Positions 1-11,646 are shown, counted from the first letter of the stretch. The stretch is DNA of 64,000 bases from Cordylochernes scorpioides (GCA_030710605.1 CP092864.1:137889255-137953254), one strand, 5' to 3'. Numbers and translations are program-made. The notes: generated by a model not told the origin, from the sequence alone.

Positions 1-135
1 TGCAAAAGTCGAACTGCACATTCACATGTGTAGACATGTGTTGCACTTACAGTAAAAGCAGTCGCCTACTCCTACCCATCATGATTATCGGCGGATTTCC
101 CATGTAAATTCGAATGTTCTCCTTAAAAAAAAAAC
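1..135 (+). repeat. SINE fragment (3' body and A-rich tail)
   Basis: Matches the body of the tRNA-headed SINE seen complete at 51125-51434 on the other strand. Shared landmarks are the ACATGTGTAGACATGTG motif, a 'cttacagtaaaagcagtcg' segment, and the run of A at about 125-134. The tRNA head would lie left of the window. Confidence 0.6.
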
Positions 136-589
136 AATTAAAAATTTACATATAACCAAGTAATTAGGGTTGAACATGTATCGTACACTCGAAAAGAAGG
201 TTCAACGTATTACATAACGTAATTATAGTGGATTGTTCTATCCCTACTTGATACCTTACCTAGCAATCAATGGCTACAATCTGGATGGCGTGCAGGGGAT
301 TGTGGTGATCATAAAATGATGAAGCAGATGTTGGACGTGTCAACCTGGCAGGAAGGTGACAGAGGATGACTGTCACGTTGGTATGACATCCGGTAGTGAC
401 CCCCCAAGTTGAAGATAACGACCTCAACTCCCAGATATCAGACGACTACTCGATCTCCAACCAACCAACTTTGCTCTTTCAAAGAGAATGGAAGAATTTC
501 CCAACATTCTTCAATGCTTATGTGGTTAGCTTTTCTTTATTAATCATACACACGAGATAACCAAGAAGTCTTAGAATTCATAAATAGTC

Positions 590-2525
590 AAATCCGAATA
601 GTAAGGACTTTTCCAATCGACAGAAACCCCCAAACGGACAGGTTTTTACTGAAGAACCCTCTATAATCCTGACATTGTAAGGTGCTGAAATTGGGGGCTT
701 ATATCTCTAATCTCCAGAAGTCTCCAAACGAACAGGAACCCTTAGAGTCCTGACATTAAAGATGGTGAAGTCCTATTGAGGACTTATCTCTCCAATTCTC
801 AGAAGTCCTCACACGACAACGTTGTATTGAAGAACCTTCTAGAGCAGAGGTCGGCAAACTTTTGAGTCGGAAGAGTCAAAAATCACAATTTTCAAAGTTT
901 ATAAAGAGCCACAACATTTTCTCTTGCCAACAATTTATAGTACTAAATTAACACAAAGCAATAACGCGCCATCTATACATATAAAATGAAAGGTTTTAAA
1001 ATCACGAATGTTTCTTTTATACATAATGCGAACTTCTACTGAATTTCGTATTATGTATAAAGTTAATTTATGTCTAACTGACTTGTCTTTATTGTTTGCG
1101 GAAGAGCATTGCTCGATGCAAATATTTGATGTAATTCTACTGTCCTATAAGCTTATATCCATAGTTTTCTTGAAAACCATATCTGAGATTCCATCCTTCA
1201 GTGCTACGTATATAAGCATAATCGTCCAATACAGTATTAGAGCTCTGAGAAGCGGTCTGGTAGATTAAATTGGCGAAACCGCAGGGAGGGTTCACCACTG
1301 ATGAGCCAAGCCCTCCCAATATATTTTTTTCATCGCAGTAAGGGCAGTAGAAGTTCGTATTATGTATAAAAGAAACATTCGTGCTTTTAAAACCTTCCAT
1401 TTTATAATTTATAGTACTCACATAAATAATATTTACATATGGTACCATATAAAGAGCTTCACATCAAAGAGCCGCATGTAGCTCGCGAGGCGTAGTTTAC
1501 TGATCCCTGATCTATACCATGGGCTATGTCCATCATCAGTTCATGGGCGGCTTCGATTTCATAACATCATTCTTCATCATCATTAGTTAAGTCTTTTACT
1601 AGGATCATAAACATAGTGCGTCGTTCTGATGTATATTTAAAGGGAAAGATGCCTCTCTCTAGGTAAATATAGCTGTATATAACATATGCCGACCCCTGCT
1701 CTAGAGTCCTGACCTTGAAAGAAATCCTATTGACGGACTTATCTGTCTAATCCCCAGAAGTCCTTACAAGACCACGTTTTATTGAAGAACCTTCTAGAGT
1801 CCTGACATTGAAATCCTATTGACGGACTCATCTGTCTAATCCCCAGAAGTCCTTACAAGACCACGTTTTATTAAAGAACCTTCTAGAGTCCTGACATTGA
1901 AAGAAATCCTATTGACGGACTCATCTGTCTAATCCCCAGAAGTCCTTACAAGACCACGTTTTATTGAAGAACCTTCTAGAGTCCTGACATTGAAAGATAG
2001 TGAAATCCTATTGACGGACTTATCTGTCTAATCCCCAGAAGTCCTTACAAGACCACGTTTTATTGAAGAACCTTCTAGAGTCCTGACATTGAAAGAAATC
2101 CTATTGACGGACTCATCTGTCTAATCCCCAGAAGTCCTTACAAGACCACGTTTTATTGAAGAACCTTCTAGAGTCCTGACATTGAAAGATAGTGAAATCC
2201 TATTGACGGACTCATCTGTCTAATCCCCAGAAGTCCTTACAAGACCACGTTTTATTAAAGAACCTTCTAGAGTCCTGACATTGAAAGAAATCCTATTGAC
2301 GGACTCATCTGTCTAATCCCCAGAAGTCCTTACAAGACCACGTTTTATTGAAGAACCTTCTAGAGTCCTGACATTGAAAGATAGTGAAATCCTATTGACG
2401 GACTCATCTGTCTAATCCCCAGAAGTCCTTACAAGACCACGTTTTATTGAAGAACTTTCTAGAGTCCTGACCTTGAAAGAAATCCTATTGACGGACTTAT
2501 CTGTCCAATCCCTAGAAGTCCGCGA
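590..2525. repeat. Satellite array, ~93-bp monomer, split by a hAT-like insertion
   Basis: Repeat starts marked by 'ctagagtcctgac' fall at 1701, 1794, 1883, 1976 and 2075, giving periods of 89-99 bp. The length difference comes from a small indel after 'attgaaag'. About nine regular monomers run from 1701 to 2525. Two to three diverged monomers at 590-845 show that the array continues on the other side of the element at 847-1700. No coding potential is visible. Confidence 0.9.
847..1700. mobile_element. Non-autonomous hAT-like element with nested insertions
   Basis: The ends are CAGAGGTCGGC at 847 and GCCGACCCCTG ending at 1700, an inverted pair typical of hAT-type MITEs. It is flanked by ttctagag on the left and ctctagag on the right, a near-exact 8-bp target duplication as hAT elements make. 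The interior repeats the hAT MITE seen at 21313-21505. It also holds an inserted GATGAGCC-hairpin repeat (about 1262-1365) and, at 1500-1670, a fragment related to the hammerhead-bearing repeat at 57060-57360. No transposase is present. Confidence 0.7.
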
Positions 2526-2995
2526 TAAGAAACTGAGCCCCCTCTATTATCATGTTTACCACTGGCGGAAGTTGGCCATTACAGATCTCTTCACCTTTCA
2601 CAGGCCTCTTCCTCTAGCATCATCCCAAGCCATTATATAGGATGATAGAATACATTTCTTTATCCTGAGTACCGCCATCTATCAGAATAAATGACTGATT
2701 ATTGAGAGCTAATAACTCGAAATCCATTCAAGTAGTTTGCTTTCTCCATTTCACAAGAAAAGAGAGGTTCGGATATATCCAATCTCTGTCTTGAGGAGGA
2801 CTCTCTCTCAAGATAGAAGATCATTCTTCACTAAGAGAACAGCTGTACATATCCCATATAACCTAATTAGTTTATATATATTAACTTTAAACTATATAAT
2901 AATCAACTTTCCATATACCCACATGGACAAACCTTAAGGGAATTTCATTTTTGAGCATAAATAACTTTTTATTTATTCATTTATATAACGGCGGA

Positions 2996-3510
2996 TTTCC
3001 CATACATATTAATGTAGCGCTGTAGAAGGGCGTTAAATCCCGAAAGCTAGAATAGACGTTATAGTTAAGAACTCTCCTGTAGAAGGGCGTTAAATCCCGA
3101 AAGCTAGAATAGACGTTATAGTTAAGAACGCTCCTGTAGAAGGGCGTTAAATCCCGAAAGCTAGAATAGACGTTAAAGTTAAGAACTCTCCTGTAGAAGG
3201 GCGTTAAATCCCGAAAGCTAGAATAGACGTTATAGTTAAGAACGCTCCTGTAGAAGGGCGTTAAATCCCGAAAGCTAGAATATACGTTATAGTTAAGAAC
3301 GCTCCTGTAGAAGGGCGTTAAATCCCGAAAGCTAGAATAGACGTTAAAGTTAAGAACTCTCCTGTAGAAGGGCGTTAAATCCCGAAAGCTAGAATAGACG
3401 TTATAGTTAAGAACGCTCCTGTAGAAGGGCGTTAAATCCCGAAAGCTAGAATAGACGTTAAAGTTAAGAACTCTCCTGTAGAAGGGCGTTAAATCCCGAA
3501 AGCTAGAGAT
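2996..3510 (-). repeat. 57-bp tandem array, open on the - strand as a 19-residue repeat
   Basis: About nine copies of a 57-bp unit. Because 57 is a multiple of three, the - strand reads open for 197 codons (3570 to 2977), with eight near-identical repeats of the form SSFRDLTPFYR(R/S)VLN. Alternating variants (gaactctcct/gaacgctcct, ttatag/ttaaag) suggest higher-order duplication of dimers. An ATG is present, but there is no splice or promoter context. No protein family is recognised. It may simply be a period-of-three satellite. Confidence 0.85.
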
Positions 3511-3924
3511 ATTAATAATTGTATTTAAAGAAACATCCCCATGATGATTTCCTGCAAAATAATATAGCACAGGAGATTATTTTCTGATTTGAAGTCAAGT
3601 TTTATAATGTGTTTTAATAAAGGCCTTTTTGTGTTTGCTTTCTCAATATAACCATTTTGATGCTTAAGCCATAGTGATCACACAAAGGCGTTAATTGTTT
3701 TAGATAATTCTATTTCAGTGAAAATTGAGTAGTGAGGTGTCTGGAGAGAGAAAAAGCGTATTTCAGAGAGGATGGTTATCTTAAGGAGATTTACCTTCGA
3801 ATGTCAGGTAGGATGGGACGGATTAGACCTGAGGGAACATGTGGGGAATCCCAGATGACGAAATGATGCCAACGGAGAAAGAAATACAAATTCCCAATCT
3901 GACGTGTGAATCCTTCATATTCCT

Positions 3925-4035
3925 TTCACCAGGCAGCGCTCTCCCTGGCGTGATGCTTTGTATTCCGGCCTAGCACATGGTCAACCTAGGTTCGATTCCG
4001 GCAAGAGTCAAAATTTATTTATTTTTCTATTTTCA
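3925..4035 (+). repeat. tRNA-like SINE head with B box
   Basis: A polymerase III B-box match, GGTTCGATTCC, lies at about 3991-4001, preceded by a GC-richer stretch resembling a tRNA 5' half. It probably comes from a tRNA-derived SINE. No cloverleaf is convincing, so this is not called a tRNA gene. Confidence 0.35.
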
Positions 4036-4397
4036 CCCGGTAGGTTTAACCCTTCTCCAGCCGTCTATTTGGCTGAACATTTTCCTACTCTTCAACCTCA
4101 ATTTAAACATTTCCATGTCCAACTTCTCAGAATAACATTTAATTTTTTTCCGTTCATTTAATAAACTCCGAGAATGAATTTTGAGATTTAAAGATATTTT
4201 ATTAAAGTATCACACAAGTCAATGGTAGCAGATTGAGATTGAAGCTACTTTATTTAAACGTCCATGTATAAAAGGTTATGTAAAGTTAAATATAAATTTG
4301 AATAAATATAAAAAATAATAATTATTTTTTATCCATTTTAGCATTAGGTTTAATTTGAAAACTGTGGAAAAGCTTACAGCGTGCTGAAAGTTATCCA

Positions 4398-5440
4398 AGT
4401 ACACTCATGGACAAAACTTGAAGAGGTGGAAGGTATTTGATGGCGCCGGAAACAGAGGTTGTTCACACTTGGTTATCTCGTGTGTCTTCAATAAAGGTCA
4501 CTGTAATATCTTTCAGATTTATTGTCTGAATCCCGATATACATGCTAAAAGGTACAACTTCCTTAAGTTTTGTCCATGGGTGTATATTTCAGAGTTATTG
4601 TCTGAATCCCGATATACATGCTAAAAGGTACAACTTCCTTAAGTTTTGTCCATGGGTGTATATTTCAGAGTTATTGTCTGAATCCCGATATACATGCTAA
4701 AAGGTACAACTTCCTTAAGTTTTGTCCATGAGTGTATATTTCAGAGTTATTGTCAGAATCCCGATATACATGCTAAAAGGTACAACTTCCTTAAGTTTTG
4801 TCCATGAGTGTATATTTCAGAGTTATTGTCAGAATCCCGATATACATGCTAAAAGGTACAACTTCCTTAAGTTTTGTCCATGGGTGTATATTTCAGAGTT
4901 ATTGTCTGAATCCCGATATACATGCTAAAAGGTACAACTTCCTTAAGTTTTGTCCATGAGTGTATATTTCAGAGTTATTGTCTGAATCCCGATATACATG
5001 CTAAAAGGTACAACTTCCTTAAGTTTTGTCCATGAGTGTATATTTCAGAGTTATTGTCAGAATCCCGATATACATGCTAAAAGGTACAACTTCCTTAAGT
5101 TTTGTCCATGGGTGTATATTTCGGTTATTGTCTGAATCCCGATATACATGCTAAAAGGTACAACTTCCTTAAGTTTTGTCCATGAGTGTATATACACTTG
5201 GTTATCTCGTGTGCCTTCAATAAAGGTCACTGTAATATATTTCAGAGTTGTTGTCTGAATCCCGATATACATGTTAAAAAGTACAACTTCTAAGTTTTGT
5301 CCATGAGTGTATATACACTTGGTTATCTCGTGTGCCTTCAATAAAGGTCACTGTAATATCTTTCAGAGTTATTGTCTGAATCCCGATATACATGCTAAAA
5401 GGTACAACTTCCTTAAGTTTTGTCCATGAGTGTATATATA
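4398..5440. mobile_element. MITE with terminal 76-bp segment expanded into an array
   Basis: It begins with 'tacactcatggacaaaactt' and ends with the reverse complement of that sequence next to TA, as expected of a Tc1/mariner-type non-autonomous element. The internal 'acacttggttatctcgtgtg' block recurs in relatives at 39.6, 42.5, 50.9 and 58.85 kb. The terminal segment is repeated about ten times with a period of 76 bp (for example 4591 to 4667). Near 5190-5360 a longer unit carrying the internal block is duplicated. No transposase is present. Confidence 0.75.
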
Positions 5441-5754
5441 TAAAGCGAGAGGAGAAGAAGAGTTACATAAACTACGGCGCAGTTAGCTTCAAGGATCAGT
5501 TACCAGAATGGCCTCCAGTGGCCTATCATCCTGGACGAGGACACTTGACAAGGACTTTGTCAAACAAACCTTCCTTCTAAACGACAGATAGGATAAACAG
5601 CGACGTTGACTTCCCAACCCACTTCCGTATCACAGTCGGAGCTATAACCCTGTAGCTGCATATTTACCTTAATACATCATAAGAAATGGAGACGTCCGAG
5701 GCTCTTAATTGGACACAACAAAAACATCTTAAGAAATCTCCTGATCGTAAAACT

Positions 5755-6060
5755 AAAAGTTACTGATGGCTAGCGCCATCTATCAGAATAAATATAAACT
5801 ATTCGTTGATTTTTAAATTATTCCTGAATTGGACAATATTTATACTTGATTAATCAAGAAAAGCTAACCACGTACGCGTTTCGGGCTTTTGGCCCTCGTC
5901 AGCATGATGCGATCTGTACCTTAACGACAAAAATAAAAAAATAAAACTGGTCATTTAGGCATCCTGAAAAATCATGAAACGGGTAGTTAAAGCCAGAAGT
6001 GCTTGAAAGCGCCAAACAATGTGAATAAATAGTACATAAGTGAAATGGTACTGGGATCAG
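5755..6060 (-). mobile_element. SINE-like element carrying a hammerhead motif
   Basis: Same family as 19860-20210: a 'gatggctagcgccatctat' hairpin, a 'ttaatcaagaaaagctaacca' block, then a hammerhead on the - strand. The element continues into 'ggcatcctgaaaaatcatga'. No protein is encoded. A relative of the MITE terminal repeat follows at 6085-6165. Confidence 0.6.
5866..5906 (-). ncRNA. Hammerhead ribozyme motif (type I, short stem III)
   Basis: Read on the - strand: core CUGACGA, stem II GGGC/GCCC with loop CAAAA, core GAAA, a two-pair stem III (AC/GU around GC), then the cleavage position. Stem I closes with CAUG against CGUG, including one G-U pair. All catalytic core bases are present. 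Activity is inferred, not shown; a stem III this short often needs a dimeric form. Confidence 0.75.
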
Positions 6061-6228
6061 ATGAATAAATTAAGAATCTTTATCTAAGTATCTTTCAGAG
6101 TTATTGTATGAATCCCGATATACGTGCTAAAAGGTACAACTTCCTTAAGTTTTGTCTATGAGTGTATTTACATATGTTGGCTTTTTATCTATACTGTATT
6201 ACAATATATGGAAATATTTGAAAGAGGA

Positions 6229-6690
6229 TTAATATAGGAGTATCGTGAATGTCTTCACTTGTGTTGAAAATGTGTTAAGAATATGGGACGGATTTGCTTC
6301 TTCTTCTTTCTTATCTCCACTCAATCGTATTAGGGCATCAAGCTTGTAGAGCTTGAGACTTTCGATGGTGTCTTCTGGGGATGAGTAGAGCTTATCAATG
6401 GATGAGCCAATACAGTCAATGATGTGGTTTGGGGTTGCAGGTTGACACTTAGTACATAGTGGAAAAACCTTGCAACCATTCTGGAAAGTCATTGTCCATA
6501 GATGACCAGACTTAAGTCTGGAAATCAAGGACTGTTGTTCCCTTGGGAGGACAGAATTGGTGCTTGTCCCTTCTGCTCTGTACCAGTCTGTACCACTCTG
6601 TACCAGTAGATATCCATTCTTGCTGGCATTAGGTTTTGATGGTATTGAGGAGGTACGGATTTGCTGATATGCTGAAGTGCGAGTCAAAAA
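6229..6690 (-). pseudogene. LINE ORF2 C-terminal fragment
   Basis: A 152-codon open stretch. Residues around 45-60 read REQQSLISRLKSGHLW, followed by a zinc-knuckle-like CTKCQPATPNHIIDC. This 'LI.RL..GH' block plus C-x2-C...H...C is the usual tail of Jockey/I/CR1-type non-LTR retrotransposon ORF2, downstream of RT or RNase H. No RT domain is adjacent, so this is a truncated remnant. The clade cannot be fixed from this piece. Confidence 0.65.
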
Positions 6691-6745
6691 GGATTATGAT
6701 AGAGAACGAGTAGGTCGTTCTTTAGTCAAATCCTATCCATCTTGA

Positions 6746-7006
6746 ATGACATGCAATATGGTGGTGAAGTACTGGCCTCCTTTACTAGGGAAGAACAAAC
6801 GGCGATTTCAAGATTACGAAGATCTTAGAATGCTCAAATTTAATGGAATAATCAAAACATTCCCGAAATGCCCCAAATGCGATTCCCAACCAGCCAGTCT
6901 TGAACATCTATTGAATTGTATCAAATCCTCCAAAAAAGACCTCTGGGAAAACCCCAGGACTATAATAGGAAAGCTGAGACAATGGAACCTAATGCAGATT
7001 GTTTAA
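6746..7006 (+). pseudogene. LINE ORF2 C-terminal fragment, opposite orientation
   Basis: An 86-codon open stretch with CPKCDSQPASLEHLLNC, the same C-x2-C...H...C tail as the neighbour at 6229-6690 but on the other strand. The two therefore form a diverged inverted pair about 60 bp apart. It ends in TAA. The RT and endonuclease parts are missing. Confidence 0.6.
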
Positions 7007-7009
7007 AAG

Positions 7010-7910
7010 ACTTGAGTAATAAGCAACAACAACACAGTACTGGCCTCAAGTTCTGACCTAACGGGGAGATTTTCTTCCCAATCAGCTGCTCCACGAGGGG
7101 GCGGTGAAACCTCCCCCCTCTAAAAAAGATCTCAAATTACTTTCTCCTTCCCCCAACCCAGTTCCCTCCGGCGAGGGGATGCAAATCAATCTCCCCAAGA
7201 CTTACCTCCAGGAATAGCTCAGCTTCCTGCTCGACCTTCTTTTGCCTTGAACAGACAAACTGTCGAAAAACTCTTTCGAATTCCTCCATTATCCTTAATT
7301 CCATTCCTTTCCTGTTTGGTGTTCTTCATATTTCTGTTTTATGGTAAAATTTTTGTGTGATTGGGATTAAAATTAGGGCTTTTCGAAATGTTGGCCATTG
7401 TCAGCGTGGTTCAAACTGTATCTCAACGACCAAATAAAAACAGGTCTTTCAGGCATCCTATAAAGATTGCACCATGAGGTCCAAACCTTGAAATCATTGT
7501 AAACAGGTTGAATTTGGCCTGAATTTTCCAAAATTGCTGTCGTGACTCATTCTTTATTATTACTAGTAAAGTTTTTTACTAGGGTGATTTATTTTTTTAT
7601 TTATTTCAATTCAAAACGCTATGTCCCCCTAGGGACACTTGCGCTAAATGTACATACAAATAAATATAACAAAGAAAATATTCAGCATGGAAAGATATAC
7701 AGAAAGTAACTTAGAAAGATTCATAAATATTATTTACATATAGAGATATTCTTTGAAATTTTATTTACAGTTACATCATTAAATTTAAAATATGTACATA
7801 TATACATACATATACACGCATACACCTATATATTGTTTACAGCCATATAATATGTCCAATATTTCCTTGAGATCGTTACATCAAAGGGTGATGTACAGTT
7901 CCATCGTTCC
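7010..7910. other. Non-coding repeat relics
   Basis: A pyrimidine-rich stretch (7060-7310), then a badly eroded hammerhead-family remnant near 7375-7430 ('cgaaatgttggccattgtcag' on the + strand). AT-rich sequence with microsatellite-like tacata runs (7780-7850) follows. No gene is seen. Confidence 0.5.
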
Positions 7911-7914
7911 GATG

Positions 7915-8100
7915 TACAATTAAAGGGAGAGGCACATCTGATGAGGGCTAACAGCCCCAAATGCCTACGTAGCAAGCTTTTCTTTATTAACCAAGAATGA
8001 GTATTTAGACGATTCTGGAATAATTAAAAAAATCAATGATTAGTTGATATATATTCAGCAAGCCATCAGCAACTTTCAGTTGCACAATCAAGAGATGTCT
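7915..8100 (+). mobile_element. Degenerate hammerhead-bearing SINE-like element
   Basis: The + strand has CTGATGA at 7938-7944, stem II GGGC/GCCC, then CAAA where the ribozyme core needs GAAA. The conserved G12 is lost, so cleavage is not expected. The flank is the reverse of the family at 19985-20080, ending in the 'ccatcagcaactttcagtt' block. The preceding 'aaagggagaggc' links it to the 57-kb family. Confidence 0.55.
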
Positions 8101-8259
8101 TTTTTTAAATTTATCTACCTGTTCTCAGTACAATTTCACTTTTGTACTGTTTTCTATTGTATACTTCTATTATAATATATAGTAAGATTAGTAGTCGAAT
8201 AAATATTTTATAATTATCAATTGTTTCACTGAATTTATAACAGAGGGTATTAATACACG

Positions 8260-8760
8260 AACATGTAGCTTTATTAAGACTACCGGTCTTATACAGATTC
8301 ACCACAGGAAGGAAGCATAGATAGAGCTACTATACTCCAGGCAGCACAGAACCCAACAACATCCTCCAGGGTCTTATACAGATTCACCTCAGGAAGGAAG
8401 CATAGATAGAGCTCCTATACTCCAGGCAGCACAGAACCCAACAACATCCTCCAGGGTCTTATACAGATTCACCTCAGGAAGGAAGCATAGATAGAGCTCC
8501 TATACTCCAGGCAGCACAGAACCCAACAACAGCCTCCAGGTCTGACACATGTCCAGTGGACACACCGTACATAGTTTAGCGTATCACTGAAAAGACGAGT
8601 GTGGAATCAGCCGCGTTCTAGTCTTCACTTTCCTCATCCAAATGGACCACGACATTCGGCGATTCTATTAATCTCCTCCGAAAGGTGACTGCACCCTTGT
8701 AGAATTTATATAAACCAAAGAGAAGACCTTGATAAAAATAATTTCATTCATCCAATTCTA
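8260..8760. repeat. 145-bp-family repeat with partial tandem units
   Basis: Three partial units share 'cagcacagaacccaacaaca' and 'ggaaggaagcatagatagag'. A unique end follows, with 'gtatcactgaaaagacgagt' and 'gacattcggcgattctat'. The same organisation occurs at 11030-11300 (reverse), 20630-21160 and 59790-60720. It is a non-coding dispersed element whose internal unit amplifies in tandem. Confidence 0.75.
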
Positions 8761-9094
8761 ACAAAGGGCATTAACAAGTTGGGATCTGAGATGGAAGGTT
8801 TGTCTCTCAAGATGGGAATTTTAGAGTCGTCTGCATTGATATATTGCAGGCAGACGAACAAACAAACACACGTCTGCGCACACCGTTCTATATATATAAA
8901 CAGACGATTTATGTAGTGTCTGCTTCTCTTCTGTCATAATATCTTCCAGAACTTCCCAAAGTGGTTCGATGATGTTTCCCACCTCATTTAGAGTTCAATC
9001 TACAAAGTTGTCCCAAAGGTTCGTAAATACTTTCAAAAAACTGAAATGCCAATATTATTCGATGTATAATATCTTTGTATTATATATGATGTAA

Positions 9095-9350
9095 TTGTAT
9101 TATGTTGTTGTTGTGTTCATTGAAGAGCCTCAGATGTCCCCGTGCATCTCGATCACAGCAGTCACAATGTCCACTATCTTGGGTGTGTATACTGTATTGT
9201 TGTTGTTGTCGTGTCCAATGAAGAGCCTCAGATGTCTCCGTACATTTCTATCACAGCAGTCGCAATGTCCACCATCTTGGGTGTGTAAAGCTGCTGCTCT
9301 GGGTCCATGTCAATTTTATGCAAGGCTGCGGCCAAAGTTATTGCATGCCC
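9095..9350. repeat. Two diverged units of the 124-bp minisatellite
   Basis: Two copies of the 'cagatgtctcc...cactatcttggg' unit also found at 26960-27575 and 35180-35770. They sit immediately next to a LINE RNase H fragment. Confidence 0.7.
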
Positions 9351-9613
9351 TATAGGTTCTTGTGCCATATGGATGTATTGTCATTCCTTTATATTGTTTA
9401 ATTCTGAGTCTCGTTATTGTTTTTGTAATTCTTCTCTCAGAGTTTATTTCGCATATTGGATCTTTTCTTATTTTTTGTTGAATTATCTTGTATTTTGCCA
9501 AAGCATCAACGTCAAATACCGACATTTGTTCTTTCCTTTGGCTCAAATTCCTGACTTCCTTTGCTAAATCATCTACCATCTCATTACCCCCGATACCAAC
9601 ATGGGCAGGAATT
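9316..9613 (-). pseudogene. LINE RNase H domain fragment
   Basis: Read on the - strand from 9613, the frame gives IPAHVGIGGNEMVDDLAKEV, the C-terminal RNase H signature (H-V-G-I-x-G-N-E-x-x-D-x-L-A-K) of I/Jockey-type LINEs and related elements. It continues to a tail with ITRLRIKQYKG. The acidic D after NE is present. RT is absent. Fusion to the 124-bp repeat on its right-hand coding end marks truncation. Confidence 0.65.
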
Positions 9614-10020
9614 GTATTATGTATTATTATGTATTCGTCATAATAATATTATTCGCCAAGTAATAATAAAAACACGAACTTTTGGGGCAACCTTATAGTA
9701 ATCAAGGAACGACGTTCTTGTCAAATTTTTATTGCATACTAAATTTCTTTTAATCAAAACGTAAATTTATGTATTACAATTATTAGGTAATGCTATCATA
9801 TTCAATGGTTAATTTTTATATATCGAAATAGAATGATGGCTTTGAAGAGATAGGCAAAACGTTCAATTTATACAGAATTAGCACACGGCAATTTTATACT
9901 AATGAAAATTGATCATTAAATATAAAAATACACATAACAGTAACCTCTTGAATTGATGATTTAATAGGAATAGTTTCAAACACGCCTACAAATAAATTCT
10001 TATTGATAAATACATTGAGA

Positions 10021-10375
10021 GTACATGTAACATATACATGTGGTACATACAATAAATGTAATATATACATGTGGTACCTACGCATTAAATTTAAGATACA
10101 CATGTGGTACATACAATAAATGTAATATATACATGTGGTACCTACGCATTAAATTTAAGATACACATGTGGTACATACAATAAATTTTATATATACATGT
10201 GGTACATACAATAAATGTAATATATACATGTGGTACATACAATAAATGTAATATATACATGTGGTACATACAATAAATTTTATATATACATGTGGTACAT
10301 ACAATACATGTAATATATACATGTGGTACATACAATAAATGTAATATATACATGTGGTACATATAATTTGATGAA
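10021..10375. repeat. 31-bp minisatellite
   Basis: About eleven copies of an AT-rich unit with 'acatgtggtacatacaat', spacing 31 bp (for example 10036 to 10067). Ninety-three bases make a codon-multiple, so all - strand frames look open (YMYHMYI repeats). This is compositional, not evidence of a gene. Confidence 0.9.
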
Positions 10376-11029
10376 ATATATACGCATGTTAAATAGATGG
10401 GCGATGTTTTTGTTGTTTTCAAAGCAGAAGAAAAGTTGCAGACGAAACAATTTATTCAGACGAATAATGATTTCCACAGAGAAAATTGCGGCCTGAATAA
10501 CATTTCTTTCAATCGGAACAACAAGGAGGACACGTGTGAAAATTAAATTATTTGTTGGTTTCAATTTGTTTTCCTTATTTTTCTATTCGAGAATTTTAAA
10601 ATTGTTTTCTTTGCTTATTGTCTAATAATGGAGTTTATTCGGCATTTTAAAAACCTTTTTCTTTTGTGTATATCGTTCTCATTAATTTGATGATATAAGA
10701 TGTCTTTTAGAATATGTAGATATATGCAAATTAAATTGTAATACGATTTGTAAATTTGCGGAGAGTTAATTGCATATTTACATATGTATATATGTGTTTT
10801 GATAAATAAGATAATTTGAACTGGGCTTTTCCCCATTAATTTATACAATAGAATCTCTCATGAGAATCCAAGAAAAACTTGTTTGTTTCTTCTTCTTTTC
10901 CTGTAGGTGACTTATTAAAAGTTTGACTATAATCAGTTCAAATCATTTTTGATTTAACACAGTCGTTTTCAGATAGGTCGCCTATAAGGAAGGTTTTTAT
11001 TGTTACTTTTTACTATAACTGGTGAATCC

Positions 11030-11310
11030 AATGATGTTTGGTCAAGGTCTTTGCTTTATATAAATTCTACAAGGCCGCAGTCATCGTTCAGAGGAGATTA
11101 ATAGAATCGCCGAATGTCGTGGTCCGTTTGGATCAGGAAAACGAAGACTAGAACGCGGTTGATTCCACACTCGTCTTTTCAGTGATACGATAACTTTGAC
11201 GTATATACGGTGTGGCCACTGGACATGTGTCGGACCTGGAGGCTGTTGTTGGGTTCTGTGCTGCCTGGTAATATATAGGAGTTCTATCTATGCTTCCTTC
11301 AGGAAGATTT
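11030..11310 (-). repeat. 145-bp-family repeat, reverse orientation
   Basis: Reverse complement of 8320-8720: 'gaatcgccgaatgtcgtggt', 'cactcgtcttttcagtgata', 'gttgggttctgtgctgcctgg'. Only one internal unit is present, so it may be close to the unexpanded form. Confidence 0.7.
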
Positions 11311-11474
11311 TTATTGTTACCTTTATACTATTTCTGAGAAAAATCATACTGTCAAACAATGCCACATGTTTCTGGAGATGAATTTCTTTAATTATAAAAT
11401 AAACATATTTCCAGAAACCTGTGGCATTATTTGATTAATATCCAGGAGATTAAAATCAATTAAAATCATATTGT

Positions 11475-11646
11475 AGCAAAGTATTTTTTATTTTATTTTA
11501 ATAACAGAGAATCAATTTCGATATTTACTCTGTGAACTTCCCTCATTCCTTATCTTTTGTTTATTTTTTCTTACTTTGTTCTTGCCTCAAATAAATTGCT
11601 GTGCTATCCTGAAGTTTGTCTTCCCTAATTTTCCACGTGGCAATAT
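11475..11646. repeat. ~170-bp dispersed repeat, possible solo LTR/TRIM
   Basis: Begins TGTAGCAAAG and ends CCACGTGGCA, with an internal AATAAA. Close copies lie at 20434-20605 and 43885-44057. TG...CA ends with a poly(A) signal fit a short solo LTR, but no clear target duplication was found. Confidence 0.4.

Noticed and set aside
2996-3510. CRISPR-like regular array
   Set aside because: Uniform 57-bp tandem repeats without spacers.
3925-4035. Functional tRNA gene
   Set aside because: Only a B box is convincing; acceptor stem and anticodon arm do not pair.
10021-10422. Long overlapping - strand reading frames (YMYHMYI repeats) as a protein gene
   Set aside because: They arise from a 31-bp AT-rich tandem repeat that has no stop in any phase; no start context, domain or non-repeat sequence.
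11475-11646. Firm call as solo LTR
   Set aside because: TG...CA ends and AATAAA fit, but no target duplication or internal retrovirus-like region was found.
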